Shown here: positions 47,173-58,630 of the stretch, piece by piece
How positions within the stretch are numbered: position 1 is the first letter of the stretch
How the letters are laid out: each line of letters begins with the position of its first letter
Source: Phoronis australis
Lineage: Eukaryota > Phoronida > Phoronidae
DNA: 64,000 nucleotides
Assembly (NCBI GenBank): GCA_002633005.1
Contig: NMRA01000552.1
Span: 214,133 to 278,132 of the forward strand
Reading direction: 5' to 3'
Notes under the pieces: model-generated
What the model was told of the DNA's origin: nothing
Databases searched by the model: none
Seen by the model: the letters and a program-made list of their open reading frames with translations, nothing else
Made by a program: the position numbers and the translations under genes

Positions 47173-47369
47173 AAACACTAATGCTAACAATCTCTGATTG
47201 GCTGATATGTCAGTGGTTGATAGGGCATCGACTGCTTATCACATAATTCTACTCCATATTACGGCATTGAGTGGATAGAGTTTACATCTCGTTTTGTCAT
47301 TGTATCACCGATTCTTATTATTTACTGTTTGCTGGTGTAGTAAAATAAAAAGTTCTCCATGCATTTTGT

Positions 47370-47471
47370 ATGGCACCTAGTTGTTCAAACTCCGCGAAAA
47401 AGGTGTCGTCTAAGAGGGCGGACATAGGATACCATCCGTTGCCCTTGTCTTGGTACAAAGCTGTATGCTAA
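47370..47471 (+). pseudogene. THAP-like N-terminal fragment
   Basis: ATG followed by MAPSCSNSAKKVSSKRADIG and YHPLPLSWYK, then a stop after 33 codons. The Cys, the basic spacer and the YHPLP segment followed by Trp resemble the start of a THAP zinc finger, but the second Cys is missing and nothing downstream completes the domain. Weak call. Confidence 0.3.
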
Positions 47472-49844
47472 ATTAATTCAGAACAAAATACTGTTCCCTT
47501 TAATAAGCAAACTTGGAATCAACGTCTTTTCATTTTACAAACTAAGTGGTGAAGCAAGCTTTCTCTCGCAGATTACAATAAACTGTAAACACAATTCCTG
47601 TTCTTGAGACAACTCTAACACATTAGCAATCGTCTTCTACATAATTCCAAATTCAACCAGTACTTAAAACAGTATGGGATTTCACATTTTCAATTTCATA
47701 AAAATTTTAATACCTTTAATGAGACACTTTCGTAGACAAAAATGAAATCCTCCAGATGGGCCCATTCTTTTCGGAAAGCTCAGGGGGTCCCAGAAAACAT
47801 GTTCACCCTGTTAATGCAGGTGGACCGGAGTCTCTGGAGATGATGTATGTTACAACAAAAATGGTGGATAGTTTTTAAAGATATTTAAAGATAAGAATGT
47901 TATTTTGGTTTAACAATGTCTGCATGGACAGGTCTAAGATTTTATTTTTTCCAACATACCACCAAATTACAATAAAACATATTGTGTAAAGGTACAAAGG
48001 CTAGGATACAGTATTTTTCAAATTAAACTACACAATGTCGTAATTTGACAAGGCTAATAAAGTATTTGTTTCTTTTCCACTACAATACAATCCAATTCTA
48101 TCTAAATCTCAACAAAAGCAACTTATTGCGCAAGACCATTTACAAACAAAAAATTAAGGACAAGACACAATGTCGAGATTCAACTCTGACAAAAGTTCGA
48201 CTACGTGAACTGACAAATTATTCTGGAAGTCTTGGAGACTTCTGTTGAAGTCTGTCTAATTTCTTTTGAAATCTCTTGGTACATGTACCTTTAAAATGCA
48301 ACATAGCAACATTCCGATTTGCATAAATATTCTGATGCAGTAATCAATAATAATTTTTCGATGACAACACTGAGCGGACGATACGGGATTTGTGTTGTGT
48401 AATGAATGGTTCTCATTTGAAAAACAATCCTTCCCCCTACACACTTATCATAACCTTTGACAAATACAGTACTGCAATAAATGTAAAAATTTTCGATGCT
48501 TGCCTTCTGTATACAAGAGCTACTGCACCCACGACTGCAACGCAATTCCAATTTGGAATAAAAAAATGGTCATTAGATAGTACATAATGTGTTAAACCCA
48601 TCCGAATTGAGAAAGTGGCGAATAGATTCCATTTTTGACTAGAGTCTGCCCTAAGTTTAATTTAAAGGAAAAAAATTGATAAAACTTTAAGAATTATAAG
48701 CAAGAATTAATCTTTTCACACCCGATATTTTGTTGGCATCAGGTGGTACATAGTTACATCTAAAATGCTCTCTATCCCCACCAAGCTTTGAACCCAGGAT
48801 TTTCTGCTAACTTGTTAGCCAACACCTGATGTGATCAACATAAGGCATATGTGAAGACCAACGATATCATTCACTGTGCAGTAAAAGAAAAGTGTTCAAG
48901 CATCAGATTAAGGTTATGGGACATCTGAGACAAATGTCTAAACTTGGTAAAGCTGAAAAATATCTTGCAAATGGCTGATAGGATTCCAATAAAAACTTTC
49001 AGATCTTGTACTTTATGCACTGTTCCCCATCAGGCTTTTAGAGATTGTCTTTTGACTGATTTACTTTGGCATGGAAGGGCTAGCTAAAATAGGGACTCTC
49101 AGTAATTTCATGAAAAACTCAACCATGGATTAAAACGAAAAGGGCTACAAAAAAAAAACAGAATCAGCATTCTTCAGATTCCAACTTGAACATTTATATA
49201 AAAATTGGTCGTGTTATCGACTCCAATGCTTCGTTATGAATGTATTCCCTTTTTTCGGAATCTTATTAAAAATATGGTCAAGAGACCCAATTAATGGCAG
49301 ATTAATATATAAAGTCAATATATACAGACTTTCTACTTTTATGAATTAAAGTAGTGTTTTAGAAAGATAAAGGAGCATGCCACCCAAAAACAACCTGATT
49401 TGTATCACTTTAGATCGAGCAGTTCTACTCGATAACTGTACGCACGGTTGCGTTACCTGACACCTGAAGGCAGACGCAGGTGTTGAAATTTCCAATGACG
49501 TAATTGGTTTCACACGCAGTCTGTTCAGCAGTTCACTACACGGTTTACTGGTGTCAGCTTATAGCTTGAATTCATCGTTTAACACCAGTAAATCATCAAA
49601 CGTCGATGTAAAACCCTTAAAAATACACCGAGTTCATATAAAAAAACGTGTTGTTTTATTTTGCTGTTACGGATTTATTGGTATTTGAACACCGTAGCCT
49701 ACAGAATTCGGCAAGTAACTAGGTCCGTAGCAAGAGTTCGGGGTCTGTTCGGAGATAAACTCTAAATATTTTTCCGTGAGACACAGACAGGAGAACCTAG
49801 ATTTGTGTTGTTTAGACTTGTGATTTTTTGAGCTCTAAACACAA

Positions 49845-49975
49845 AGCTCTTGTTATCTTGGCCAGTGGCTCGGAGCCCAATCAAGTCCGTCAGTCGCGTC
49901 CGGATCTGACTTGTTATCCCGGCCAGTGGCTCGGAAACCGATCAGACCCGTCGCGGCCGGCGGGACTGAAGACAT
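49845..49975. repeat. GC-rich imperfect tandem duplication, about 62 bp, two copies
   Basis: CTTGTTATCTTGGCCAGTGG at 49851 recurs as CTTGTTATCCCGGCCAGTGG at 49911, each followed by CTCGGA and a CGATCA/CCAATCA segment. CpG-rich for this window. No gene seen in 47.5-50.6 kb otherwise. Confidence 0.8.
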
Positions 49976-50956
49976 CACGAACATAAATCAGCCAAAGTTG
50001 GAAACTAAGCTTCCATTCAAGAAAACAATATACTAGTGAGTCAGAGAAGTAATGTGCACGTTATTATGTTGGTGAATTAGCCAAGAAACTGCAAATCTAC
50101 TTACTCGATTGTCGGTGGCCGCGAAGTCAAGCTCCGCTTTGGCAACAGAACCGTCAGGGTAGAAGTTGTACATTGAAAATCATTATTTGGATAATGTAAA
50201 TGTAAATAAAGATTCCCCTAGCACCTGGCAGTAGGATGATAGAAATCGAGTTGTTTCACGACAGTTTTTGTCAGCAAACACTGAATTAGCATGAGCTCAC
50301 ACGGCCTCTGTGTCCCCGCCGTCAATTAGTTTATTCCACCTAAAGCCGGTAACGCAGTGATATATTCATTGCTGGCTTCTCAAATCTTTTGCACTCACGA
50401 GCACTCCAAAGGTATTACAAATTGCATCTAATGAGACAGACCGGCTTGATTCAGTTTTATATTGGTTAGGGTGAGAATGGTACACAACGCGCAGTAATAA
50501 ACGACGCTCAACATGCCAAGTGGCAACTTGACATCCCGACTTAGACAAGAGCTCATCCCGACGAAGACTTCGCAGGTGGATCGTTAAGTTTCACAGGCTA
50601 TCAGTTCGAACCGGAATACAGTGATAAAAAATACTAGAGAGGCGCCGTGAACAAGTTCAGACAACGGAACGTATGGATAGCTTTAAAGTGTAAATTGCAA
50701 GGTCTAAGTATGTTAAATTGTAATTATATTTTCAAGATATTGTTAGTTGGATATATCTTCTTCCAATTATCATGTTATTGTGTCTGTAGTTACGCTAAAA
50801 AGCGAAAATTAAAAAAAATCCGCGAAAAGTTGACCTTTGACACCGTGACATGGTGTTGGGGAACACAAACTAGATCAATATCCCACAATGCAGTTCATCG
50901 CCCATACAAAACAGTGGAAGACGAACAAGGAGCGTTCAATCTTGGCGTGATTTGAC

Positions 50957-51203
50957 ATGGTACATCGGTGTGTGTGCGCCAACTGTGCTAACACCAGCCA
51001 GGTGGAAGGCGTGACCCTATTTAGGTTTCCCAAAGACAAGCATCTGGCTGCAAAATGGCACGTTTTCGTGTGCACTGCTCGTCATTGTAAAATGACTGTC
51101 GAGTCGGCCAGTCTGTCGGAGCCGAAATATGCTCCGACCACTTTGAGGACGGCTGCTTCGACGACAAACATATCATGAAGTTTGAAGCTGGTCTTGTGAA
51201 AAG
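50957..51203 (+). pseudogene. THAP zinc-finger exon with a frame break
   Basis: Frame 1 begins MVHRCVCANCANTSQVEG then LFRFPKDKHLAAKWHVF: the start Met, CxxC-type pair, FP and Trp of a THAP (C2CH) DNA-binding domain. The last part of the domain, EICSDHFEDGCFDDKHIMKF, is intact but one base out of frame, so the break lies between about 51085 and 51115. A perfect donor (AAAGGTAAGT) ends the exon at 51203. Either a sequencing error or a decayed gene. A shared leader with the gene at 55.4 kb lies upstream. Confidence 0.65.
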
Positions 51204-51710
51204 GTAAGTTATCTTCATAATTTATGGCTTATATCCATGACGCTTTCTCAGTGCTTGAACTATAACGATCTTTTTTCGCAATCACCATAGTTCTCGCGGT
51301 CAACAATTGCTGAGTGTTGCCGGTGGTATTTCTTTGGAATGTTGCCCAGTAGGCTATTTGTTGATTCAACTGTTCTTGGTGTTGTGTGTGTAGCAGCGCT
51401 AGTTGAGCATCATGTTGACCCAATGCAATTTCATTTGCTGATGGTTCTCAAAGTCAAGTCACGCGAAGTCAGTAAGGATCATTTAGGGTATCATATTTTT
51501 GAGAATCATTGTCTTCAGCCAAATTAGAGTGGAGATATACACCTGGTACTATGGGGAGAGCAGCACTTGGGGGGACAATACCATCAGCCCCCTATGGTGC
51601 ACACCGCCCATGCCGATGGGCGGCCCAGCTCTGAAGTAACTACATACATGTACTATAGCCCTGTTGTAGATGTGCTTCCGGTGAATCATATGAGCCTCTG
51701 TTAGCTACTC

Positions 51711-51790
51711 GCTAATGGGAAATTGCCTATTAGCTGAATGGTTAGCACGCTTGCCGGTTTTATGGGGGTCGTGGGTTCGATTCCTGAGTC
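51711..51790 (+). repeat. tRNA-like sequence, probable SINE head
   Basis: TTAGCTGAATGGTTAGCAC resembles a polymerase III A box and GTGGGTTCGATTCCTGAGTC a B box at normal spacing. The acceptor stem does not pair, so it is not a functional tRNA. A poly-C run and CTATGGTGCGCTTC follow. Confidence 0.55.
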
Positions 51791-52133
51791 GGGTAATCTC
51801 GGCTATTACTACAGCCCCCCCCCCCCCCCCTACGAGGCTATGGTGCGCTTCAGAGACCACTGTATTTGAGCATCAGGAGGTTCTTTGTGGGGTTTTGTCA
51901 ACCAAGTAATAGATGGTGGTGTGCTGACAAAAGTTTGAACTGTTCTAACGATGGTACTTAAGTTGCACGGTTTTGATTATTAAAGTAACCTGCTTCAAAA
52001 ATAAAACAGGGTTAACTCTGGTTTTGGCCTTTGCTTGAAGGTTATAAAAGTAGGCGAAAACTTGCACTTAGGTGACGTCGTGTTTAACTTAAATCATTGA
52101 TTCAAAATGATTTTTACTTTAAATTGCAGTTGT

Positions 52134-52324
52134 GCTTTTCAGAGTATGTGAACGAAGTAAGGAAGAATACGTTACACTTGTTGCGAAATAAAAGAGAAGC
52201 CAGTGACCTCGAAATTTGTTTGGAAATTGACGCCCCTCCAATGCTGAGTGCTGGTGCTCCAGACGTGTCCAAGGAGGAGGCCGTGGCACGGATGAGGAGC
52301 CGATATCCAGACAAATTCAATTAG
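52134..52324 (+). CDS. possible terminal exon after the THAP exon
   Basis: After acceptor AAATTGCAG, an open frame reads EYVNEVRKNTLHLLRNKREA and ends RMRSRYPDKFN-stop. Composition is protein-like (heptad-spaced Leu, charged residues). Its entry phase (0, or 1 with the alternative TTTTCAG acceptor) does not match the two bases left by the THAP exon, so direct joining fails. Family not recognised. Confidence 0.35.
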
Positions 52325-53624
52325 ACTGCTTGTTTTGTCAATGGACAGTACTGATATTTCTTTCCATCACATACATGACAATGAATGATATTGGGGCACG
52401 AAAAGACTGACGACCCACACAGGTACCTTTTCGCCCCCTTACCGATGCATTATATGGGACGGCAACAGTTTACTGTTAATCAAATAAACCTAAAAGCTAT
52501 GCCACAATATTTATAGTCATTATATTGAAGTAACATTGAAATGTTTCAATGTTAGAACATAGTATGTCGCAGGGTTTATACAAAGCGGACAGCCATATGG
52601 CACGCTCAAAAGTGTTTCACGATTTCCAATACTGGTACTATAAATACTCTAGCATTGCTATCTGTACAGCTTTCAAAAAAAAAACCTAAAACATTGGTAG
52701 TGATGAAAATATACATGGGTCGTCAGTCTTCTCGTGTCTGCCAATATCATTCAAATTGTACGACAGAATAATCATTTGCACAGAATCCCAACTCTACTGT
52801 CTAACATTTTCTTGCGAGTTTTTTTGCGAGTGGTCCAAGCACTCTCTCCAGATTTCTCACTTCCTATACATGTGTATAATTTTGTGTGTTTTATACCATG
52901 TCATAGACATCTGAAGCTATTGCATACTGTAGCTTTTGGGTGGAAATTCAGTACTTTGCCACGTCATGGTAGTTAATGTCTTGTTGAATTACAGTAGAAC
53001 TCGGTAAGTTGGAGCCAGTGAGACAGATATTTCATCGAAGTCAAAGTTACTTGGAGGCGTTACAGGAATTAATGCATGCTAGCCTTTCTAGTTTCCAATG
53101 AAGCACTACCAATGTAACGAGTCCTACTGTATAAGAAGAGGGCAGGAGATTCAGTCTCTACCTCAGACAATAGTCCAGATTTTTATGTAACAGCAATATT
53201 GTTGAATGTGTTCACTTGAAACTCACTAACAACTCCAGTGAGACCAATTCCTAAGTAAACCATAACTGATGTTGAGTTTAGAGGTTTATAATGTAGTTCT
53301 AGTAACATTACACTTGTCATGACCATGTCACTATAAGTTCCTGAACATCAATATATGCTACTTTCTTTGTCAATTGTTTACCATTCTGAAAACACAGAAA
53401 TCCATCATGGAATGCCAACTTCATTTTTGTACCACTGAGATTGCGCTGTGATTGCATTCGTTTGTTAGGATATTTGTTCTCTCTATGGAACTTGTCACTT
53501 ATTTCAACTCGTCCAAAGTAGATACTCCCCGAGTCACAAGTTTTAGTAATAGAGTACTTAGGTAATGAGCTGGAGTTGGCATTCCAGGGATAAGACAACT
53601 CGATATATATATACATAAATGAAA

Positions 53625-54185
53625 CTAATAAGAAAACCCTTGAAACTCAAAGTCCTCCTCATTTCCCGGTGGAGGGTAAAAAGCTCTGATGCAGGCTACT
53701 GCGCATGCTGGAATTACAACACGGACAGTTCGTCCTAGGTGACCATGCACCCATCTTTGGAACTGTCTGTAGGCTATGTGTCGCATCCTTTTATCAAAGG
53801 GTCCGTCATAGCCATCCGGATATTGGCTTTTATACTGCAACCATGCAGTCTCCAAAACATCACGATTGATGCACACAGGTTGAAAACTTCCATGGTACAC
53901 GATACATTTTTTTCTTCCGTTTAAGTTGTCCCTCTTCATTTCGTCCTCAAGTTTAGCAATAACTTTGTCGACTTCTTGACAACATACTCTTTCTTCAATG
54001 ACTGCAGTAGTCTGACAGTTGTCACACGTGCACCTGCAAGATGTGACAATATGTATACATTACTTTAGTAAACATCAAAATGTCGAATTGAAAAAATTAC
54101 TGATTTACCAAGAGTGTCTCGGCCAAATTAATTGAGGGTTTGCAATGACCTCAGTTTTCGAGAAGACTGATTGTTGAGCAGCGAC
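53625..54185 (-). CDS. P2X7-type ballast domain protein, last two exons
   Basis: Exon 54109-54185 ends WPRHSW; exon 53625-54033 continues CTCDNCQTTAVIEERVCC, then CIVYHGSFQPVCINRDVLET, RMRHIAYRQFQRWVHGHLG, VVIPACAVACIRAFYPP and GFSY-stop. Phase across the intron is exact (TG plus G makes the Trp). The WCxCxxC, ERxCC, CI...F, RxRHxAYRxF, W.G, IPxC and IR..FP pattern is that of the cytoplasmic ballast domain of vertebrate P2X7, where it binds zinc and guanine nucleotide. Here no ATP-gated channel segment is attached, so this is a channel-free relative; such stand-alone copies are known in invertebrates. Upstream exons are uncertain. Confidence 0.85.
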
Positions 54186-54859
54186 CTGTTTAAAACAGAA
54201 CAAAAATGAAACTAAATTCCAAAAAACAAGCTTTGAAACATCACATAAATAGTAAAGATATTTACTTTTCATACAAATGAATACTGCTACACCCAGGGCA
54301 GTGGCAGATCATGCCTGGGGGATATATATATAGGAATGGACATACTTAGTTTGATTTGCTGACACCTGATTCATTGATGGAGGGGTCTGTTTTGTTAATA
54401 ATCGTGAATATTACAGTAAACATTTTTAAAAACTTCTCAATATCCGATGCCTTCTATACTCTTTAGAAACTTTACCAGACGGTTCCTTCCCAAGTCAACT
54501 CGCACCCAAGCCATGTACCAATTTTCACAAATAACAGCAACATTAGGTACATAGGCATGAAAGCATTGACTTACACAAACTAAACCTGGTTAGAAAAACG
54601 TGTGTACATTGCTCTGGGTCCAAGTTGACTTGGCCCTAGAGTATGAAAATGAAGTGACCTGTTTTATAACCCATGGAATTCCCTCCGGCCCCCAGGTAAG
54701 AAAGTCTAAGTTGCAAAATTGCAATTCTTTTTTCCTCTTGTTTACACTACACAGTTGAGTATTGGGAGGTGGTTCTCATTCTTTCCCATGCATACATTTA
54801 TTCACTCACTAGTAAGACTGAGCTCAGGGGAGTAGGAGACAACTTCGTACAATGCCCAA

Positions 54860-54942
54860 TTGTCTGCCAGTGAAAGCCAGGATTCGAACCCGAGTCTCAC
54901 AAACAAGAGTCCGGGGCCCAAACCAATGCGCCACTGTCTACA
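54860..54942 (-). repeat. tRNA-derived SINE, minus strand
   Basis: Minus strand shows GTGGCGCATTGGTTTGGGC (A box) and CGGGTTCGAATCCTGGC (B box), with a poorly pairing anticodon arm. Non-tRNA sequence follows toward 54780, ending in an AATAAATG tail, as in tRNA-derived SINEs. Confidence 0.6.
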
Positions 54943-55155
54943 AATAATGAAAGACCACACATTGTTGAGTGATTTGCGTAAGTGCAACGAGTCCCATTTT
55001 TTATCACTGAAACTGGTACTTATCCACGGCTGAAAAATGATTCATCAGTGGGGACGAGAGCGCCTGGGAGTGACCGGTAAAGCTACTGAACTTAAAATTA
55101 AAAAAGACCAAGTAGTAATTCGCGGTAGTATGATGCATATTTATAATATTCTTAC

Positions 55156-55425
55156 CAGTCACTAACATTCTGTCGCAACTCCTGCGCACCTTCTGCCCGT
55201 TGATATTCACTGCACGAACCGGCTGGGGCTGGATCGTCGACAACCGGAGCAAGGGAAACGGTTCTACTAGAGAGAAGGTGTGAGCACAAATTCAACGGTT
55301 CCTATGGGGTCTGTCGCCTCCTCCTCCACATCCGAAACGTCAGAATCGTCTGAAAACTCCACCTGACCCTCCCTGTATCTTTCAAAATATTCTTCATCTA
55401 CGCTGCTGTACTCACTGGGATCCAT
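55156..55425 (-). CDS. probable 5' exons of the ballast-domain gene
   Basis: ATG at 55423-55425 starts MDPSEYSSVDEEYFERYREG, then EFSDDSDVSDVEEE: an acidic N-terminus of 52 codons ending at TAG 55267-55269. Immediately downstream another frame reads VVDDPAPAGSCSEYQRAEGA and ends at a good donor (55156, CTGGTAAGA). The two frames do not connect and the donor phase does not match the exon at 54185. So a one-base error, an unseen exon or decay is involved. Confidence 0.45.
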
Positions 55426-55686
55426 ATTGTTTTCTTTGTGTTCCCCAACACCACGTCACAGATGTGTAACGAAGGAAAATGGCGCCGTTTCTATTTTCCG
55501 TTACAACAATGGCGTTACAACGCCACGGCAACAAATATGTAAATAACTTTTTATAGCGACGTACAATTCAGTTAATGTTAAGAATATAGCAATAATAATT
55601 ATAAACATGAATTTAGAGCATATTGTTGTTCAAATTGGTTGAGACCTTGCAATTTACACTTTAAGCTGGCATTCTTCAGGCACTGT

Positions 55687-55878
55687 CTACGACTGCAGGC
55701 CACAGACACGGAGATGTTTCACGGCCTCACACTTGCTATTTACAGCGTACTTTTCACTCTTCACTACTGCGAGCCACTTCCTAAGCATTTCGAACTCTCG
55801 AGGAAGTCGAAAAAACGATATACCCACTTTCCTCGCAGCTGCATAGTTCGGACAAGCAGGAACGATGCACCGCAACAT
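55687..55878 (-). pseudogene. THAP-like fragment
   Basis: MLRCIVPACPNYAAARKVG, then FFRLPREFEMLRKWLAVVKS and RVCGLQS-stop. It has the two Cys, the RLP and Trp of a THAP finger, but the closing CxxH reads CGLQ and a stop follows. It lies about 260 bp upstream of the acidic exon and in the same orientation. Either a decayed THAP exon or one whose last part is spliced in from elsewhere. Confidence 0.5.
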
Positions 55879-55899
55879 AGCGGCATTCACTCTGCAAAT

Positions 55900-57030
55900 G
55901 AACCACTGACGTCACTGCGTCGTTTCTCACCTTCCTCACAGGTTAACGCGACACCTCTCGGCAAGGTAAGGTCGACCGTATGCGAGTTGATGTGGATATA
56001 GACCGATTAAGACGGCAAAAAAGACTAATTAAATCGGGTGGCATTCTAGCTCCTTTAAATTCCAAAGTCTGTAGATATTCGTCAATCAGGTGCCACATAA
56101 CCTTATGTCCTGACATTAAATTTTGGGTTACTCATGTTGTTTCATTACATGACAACTGATACTTCTGCCCTCTGATTATCAGGAACACAGTTTGATAATT
56201 TTGACTCACCTAACTGTGGTATAACATTTTTCATTTACGCCACCAGGATGTTACGCAACTAGCAATGTGACCAAAAAGATACTATAAAAATCACCTGACA
56301 CCAAAGCAAGCAGACCATGGCAGTACATTAAAGCATTAAAGAAACACCAGTAGCCATTTAATAAAAGAAATATAGACTGATCTGTTGGGCAGATTAGGTT
56401 ACAAAGACCTGAGAGGGACATATGCTGCATTTAAGGTGATTCATTGGCAAGCAGCTTCAAATGCTGTAACAGCAATGAAATGGGGTCCTCCAACTTTGGA
56501 TAATTTGTTGACCTACAGACAATGCAAAGTCAGCACGAATAGTTATCACCGATTTTGTGTAAGCCATAAAGATGTTCACTAACATGTGCTGTCAATGAGA
56601 CCAGTTGTGTGTCCGTGATTTAGTAGCTTGAACGTCCTGCGTCAGTTGAAGGGGACTCTTCCTCCTATCCGTGACTTTCTGGAACACAGGAAGCTGCTTG
56701 GAACCTGTTGAAAATAAATAGCAAGAATATTTTAAATTCATTTTATGCAAACACGATAATACTACATACAAAACTCTTCAATCAAAAATACGCATTACAG
56801 ACAAAATTGTTTTCATGTTGACGTGCATAATACAGGTGACAAATACATATAGAGCGAGATTTGAAAAGTGAAAAGGATCGAGATTTATTGTCGGTAGGTG
56901 AATGTTTGATCTATAAGAAAACCAAGTAAATGGAGAATCTATTATTCTCTGTTTCCACATTTTGACAATGATAATTTAGTTGTCAGCAGATTCAAACAAG
57001 ATCATCCATCGCATTCAAGTGTTTTATGTA
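55900..57030. other. intergenic, no gene recognised
   Basis: One forward frame (56385-56582, containing KDLRGTYAAFKVIHWQAASN and GPPTLDNLLTYRQC) is mildly protein-like but matches no family I know and has no splice context. Nothing else supported. Confidence 0.4.
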
Positions 57031-57035
57031 CTATG

Positions 57036-57247
57036 CAGTGGCGGATCTAGGATACCATAAGGGGTGCGGCCCAACATGTTGCCTCAGGGAATTGGGCAAA
57101 GCGCGATTGTATGTGCACAGGGGGCCCGAAAGCTGTGGGAGCCGAGGATGTAGACTTTCTGTTCAGAAAATCTAACGGTGGACTAAAAAAAGTTGGAACA
57201 CGATTCCGCCGCGATCTGGGATCTGAGCACCCCTCCATCCGCTACCG
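57036..57247. mobile_element. short element with CAGTGGCGGAT ends
   Basis: Left CAGTGGCGGATCTAGGATAC and right (other strand) CGGTAGCGGATGGAGGGG form imperfect inverted ends about 212 bp apart. The left end matches that of the 848-bp element at 61092. No clear target duplication; boundaries tentative. Confidence 0.4.
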
Positions 57248-58553
57248 ATCTTAGTTACTGAACTCTCTTTTTCCTCGCGCTTCACGCTGTTGCTGTTTCA
57301 TTTTGCTATAGACAACTAAATACAACATATAAATGAAAGCGTTGATGGAATAAACACTTTCCTGATAGAAGACAACCTTCAAGGACAGTGACAACTGCAC
57401 AAAAAGCTGAAAATGACCTATCTTGCATAACGAAAAAGCAATATTAACAAAACTTAGATACGTCATTACCTCTGTATGCTCCTCACTCACATGGGAATAT
57501 TTGTATCAAACATTACTGTATGCCACCATGTTTCAGTCCAGTTCTTAAATGTTTTCAACTGTATTTAGAGATGTCGACAACCTGCAAAAGACGCATATTT
57601 ATATGTTACCTCACTCAGTCTAACATGGTTGCTTTTCAAACAGCGAATGCTGGGCAGTGATTTGCAAGATATTGTGCCAAAGCAAGTGGTATGGACAGTA
57701 TTATTTCACTGGGCCACTTTTGTCTGTCTTTACATACATTGGCGTATTGTTATGTGGGTCTGTACTGAGCAGAGAAAGACACAAATATCGTAGGCCAGAA
57801 AAGCCTAATCGTCTCTATGAGAGCATTCAAAACCTGTTAACAAAACCTCAGAGAGTTGTGTTCTGTAACTATTGTCTGGTTGTCATCAATATTTAGATCT
57901 GATGACATCACACAGCATACCAATGAAAAACTAATATTCATCAAATTGCACGTTTAAAAACGAAATTAGTATTTCCACTTTATTTGCCAAAAATAACACT
58001 TATACTCAACAATTGTTATCTGAACTTCTTCCTTAATCATATAGGAATACACATCCTTGCTTAAGGCGATGCTGGCAACGATTGACGCTGTCATAAGTGA
58101 GATATAAAATGAACAAATGAGCAAATTGCGAGCTCTAAGCACTGGCGTATACACGGGGGATCAGGTGGCAGGTACAACGGGGCATGACAAACTGTTCAAT
58201 GCAAAACCCCTCTCGGTACGGTAGATACTACTACTAGTCATTCATTGTATCCTAACTCTTAATACTTTTCATTGCAAAGGTCCCAGGTTGCCGGTCATTT
58301 CAGCCCCTCGGTCATCCACCCAACCATCCCAGCCAAGCCACCTTTGGAAACAATTACCAAGACCAGAATAACATACAGAATGGGCAAAAAAATAATTAAA
58401 ACAGAAACAATAACTCACGACACACGAATTCATGTCCACCATTCGACTGACGGTGAAACTTTACTTAACAGCTCGGCTAAATCACAATCAAGGTCCATAT
58501 TCGAGAGTTGACTGTGTTACGGTCTCAAAGATATATATATTTTTGATCACTTA
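57134..58553. repeat. 1.42-kb tandem duplication, left copy
   Basis: Matches 58631-60053 almost base for base, from GTGGGAGCCGAGGATGTAG to TTTTTGATCACTTA, with sparse substitutions and one- or two-base indels. About 76 unique bases (58554-58629) and a single N (58630) separate the copies. Confidence 0.95.
58296..58511 (+). CDS. possible terminal exon, unknown protein (also at 59795-60010)
   Basis: After a TCATTTCAG acceptor, the frame reads PSVIHPTIPAKPPLETITKT then RITYRMGKKIIKTETITHD and ends SRSIFES-stop. Alternating polar/hydrophobic residues look protein-like and both duplicate copies keep the frame open. But the four residue changes I see between copies are all replacements, which argues against constraint. 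No start or upstream exon found. Confidence 0.25.
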   Translation, partial: HFSPSVIHPTIPAKPPLETITKTRITYRMGKKIIKTETITHDTRIHVHHSTDGETLLNSSAKSQSRSIFES

Positions 58554-58630
58554 TAGACCGGGATCCCAGAGCTTTTTTGGGCATGAAAAGGTAACCAATT
58601 TTCTTTGGTGCCACAGTGCTCTATGGGTAN

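Noticed and set aside
48768-48842. tRNA-like B box on the minus strand
   Set aside because: Only a GGGTTCAAAGCTTGG-type box is visible; no A box at the right distance and no cloverleaf.
50647-50955. 102-codon frame upstream of the THAP exon with a hydrophobic stretch
   Set aside because: It begins at GTG, not ATG, covers the conserved leader blocks, and is better explained as 5' leader or promoter sequence.
57251-57490. Minus-strand hydrophobic frame resembling a receptor transmembrane segment (SINAFIYMLYLVVYSKM)
   Set aside because: The duplicate copy at 58.8 kb carries a frameshift in the same place and the resemblance to a receptor TM7 is superficial.
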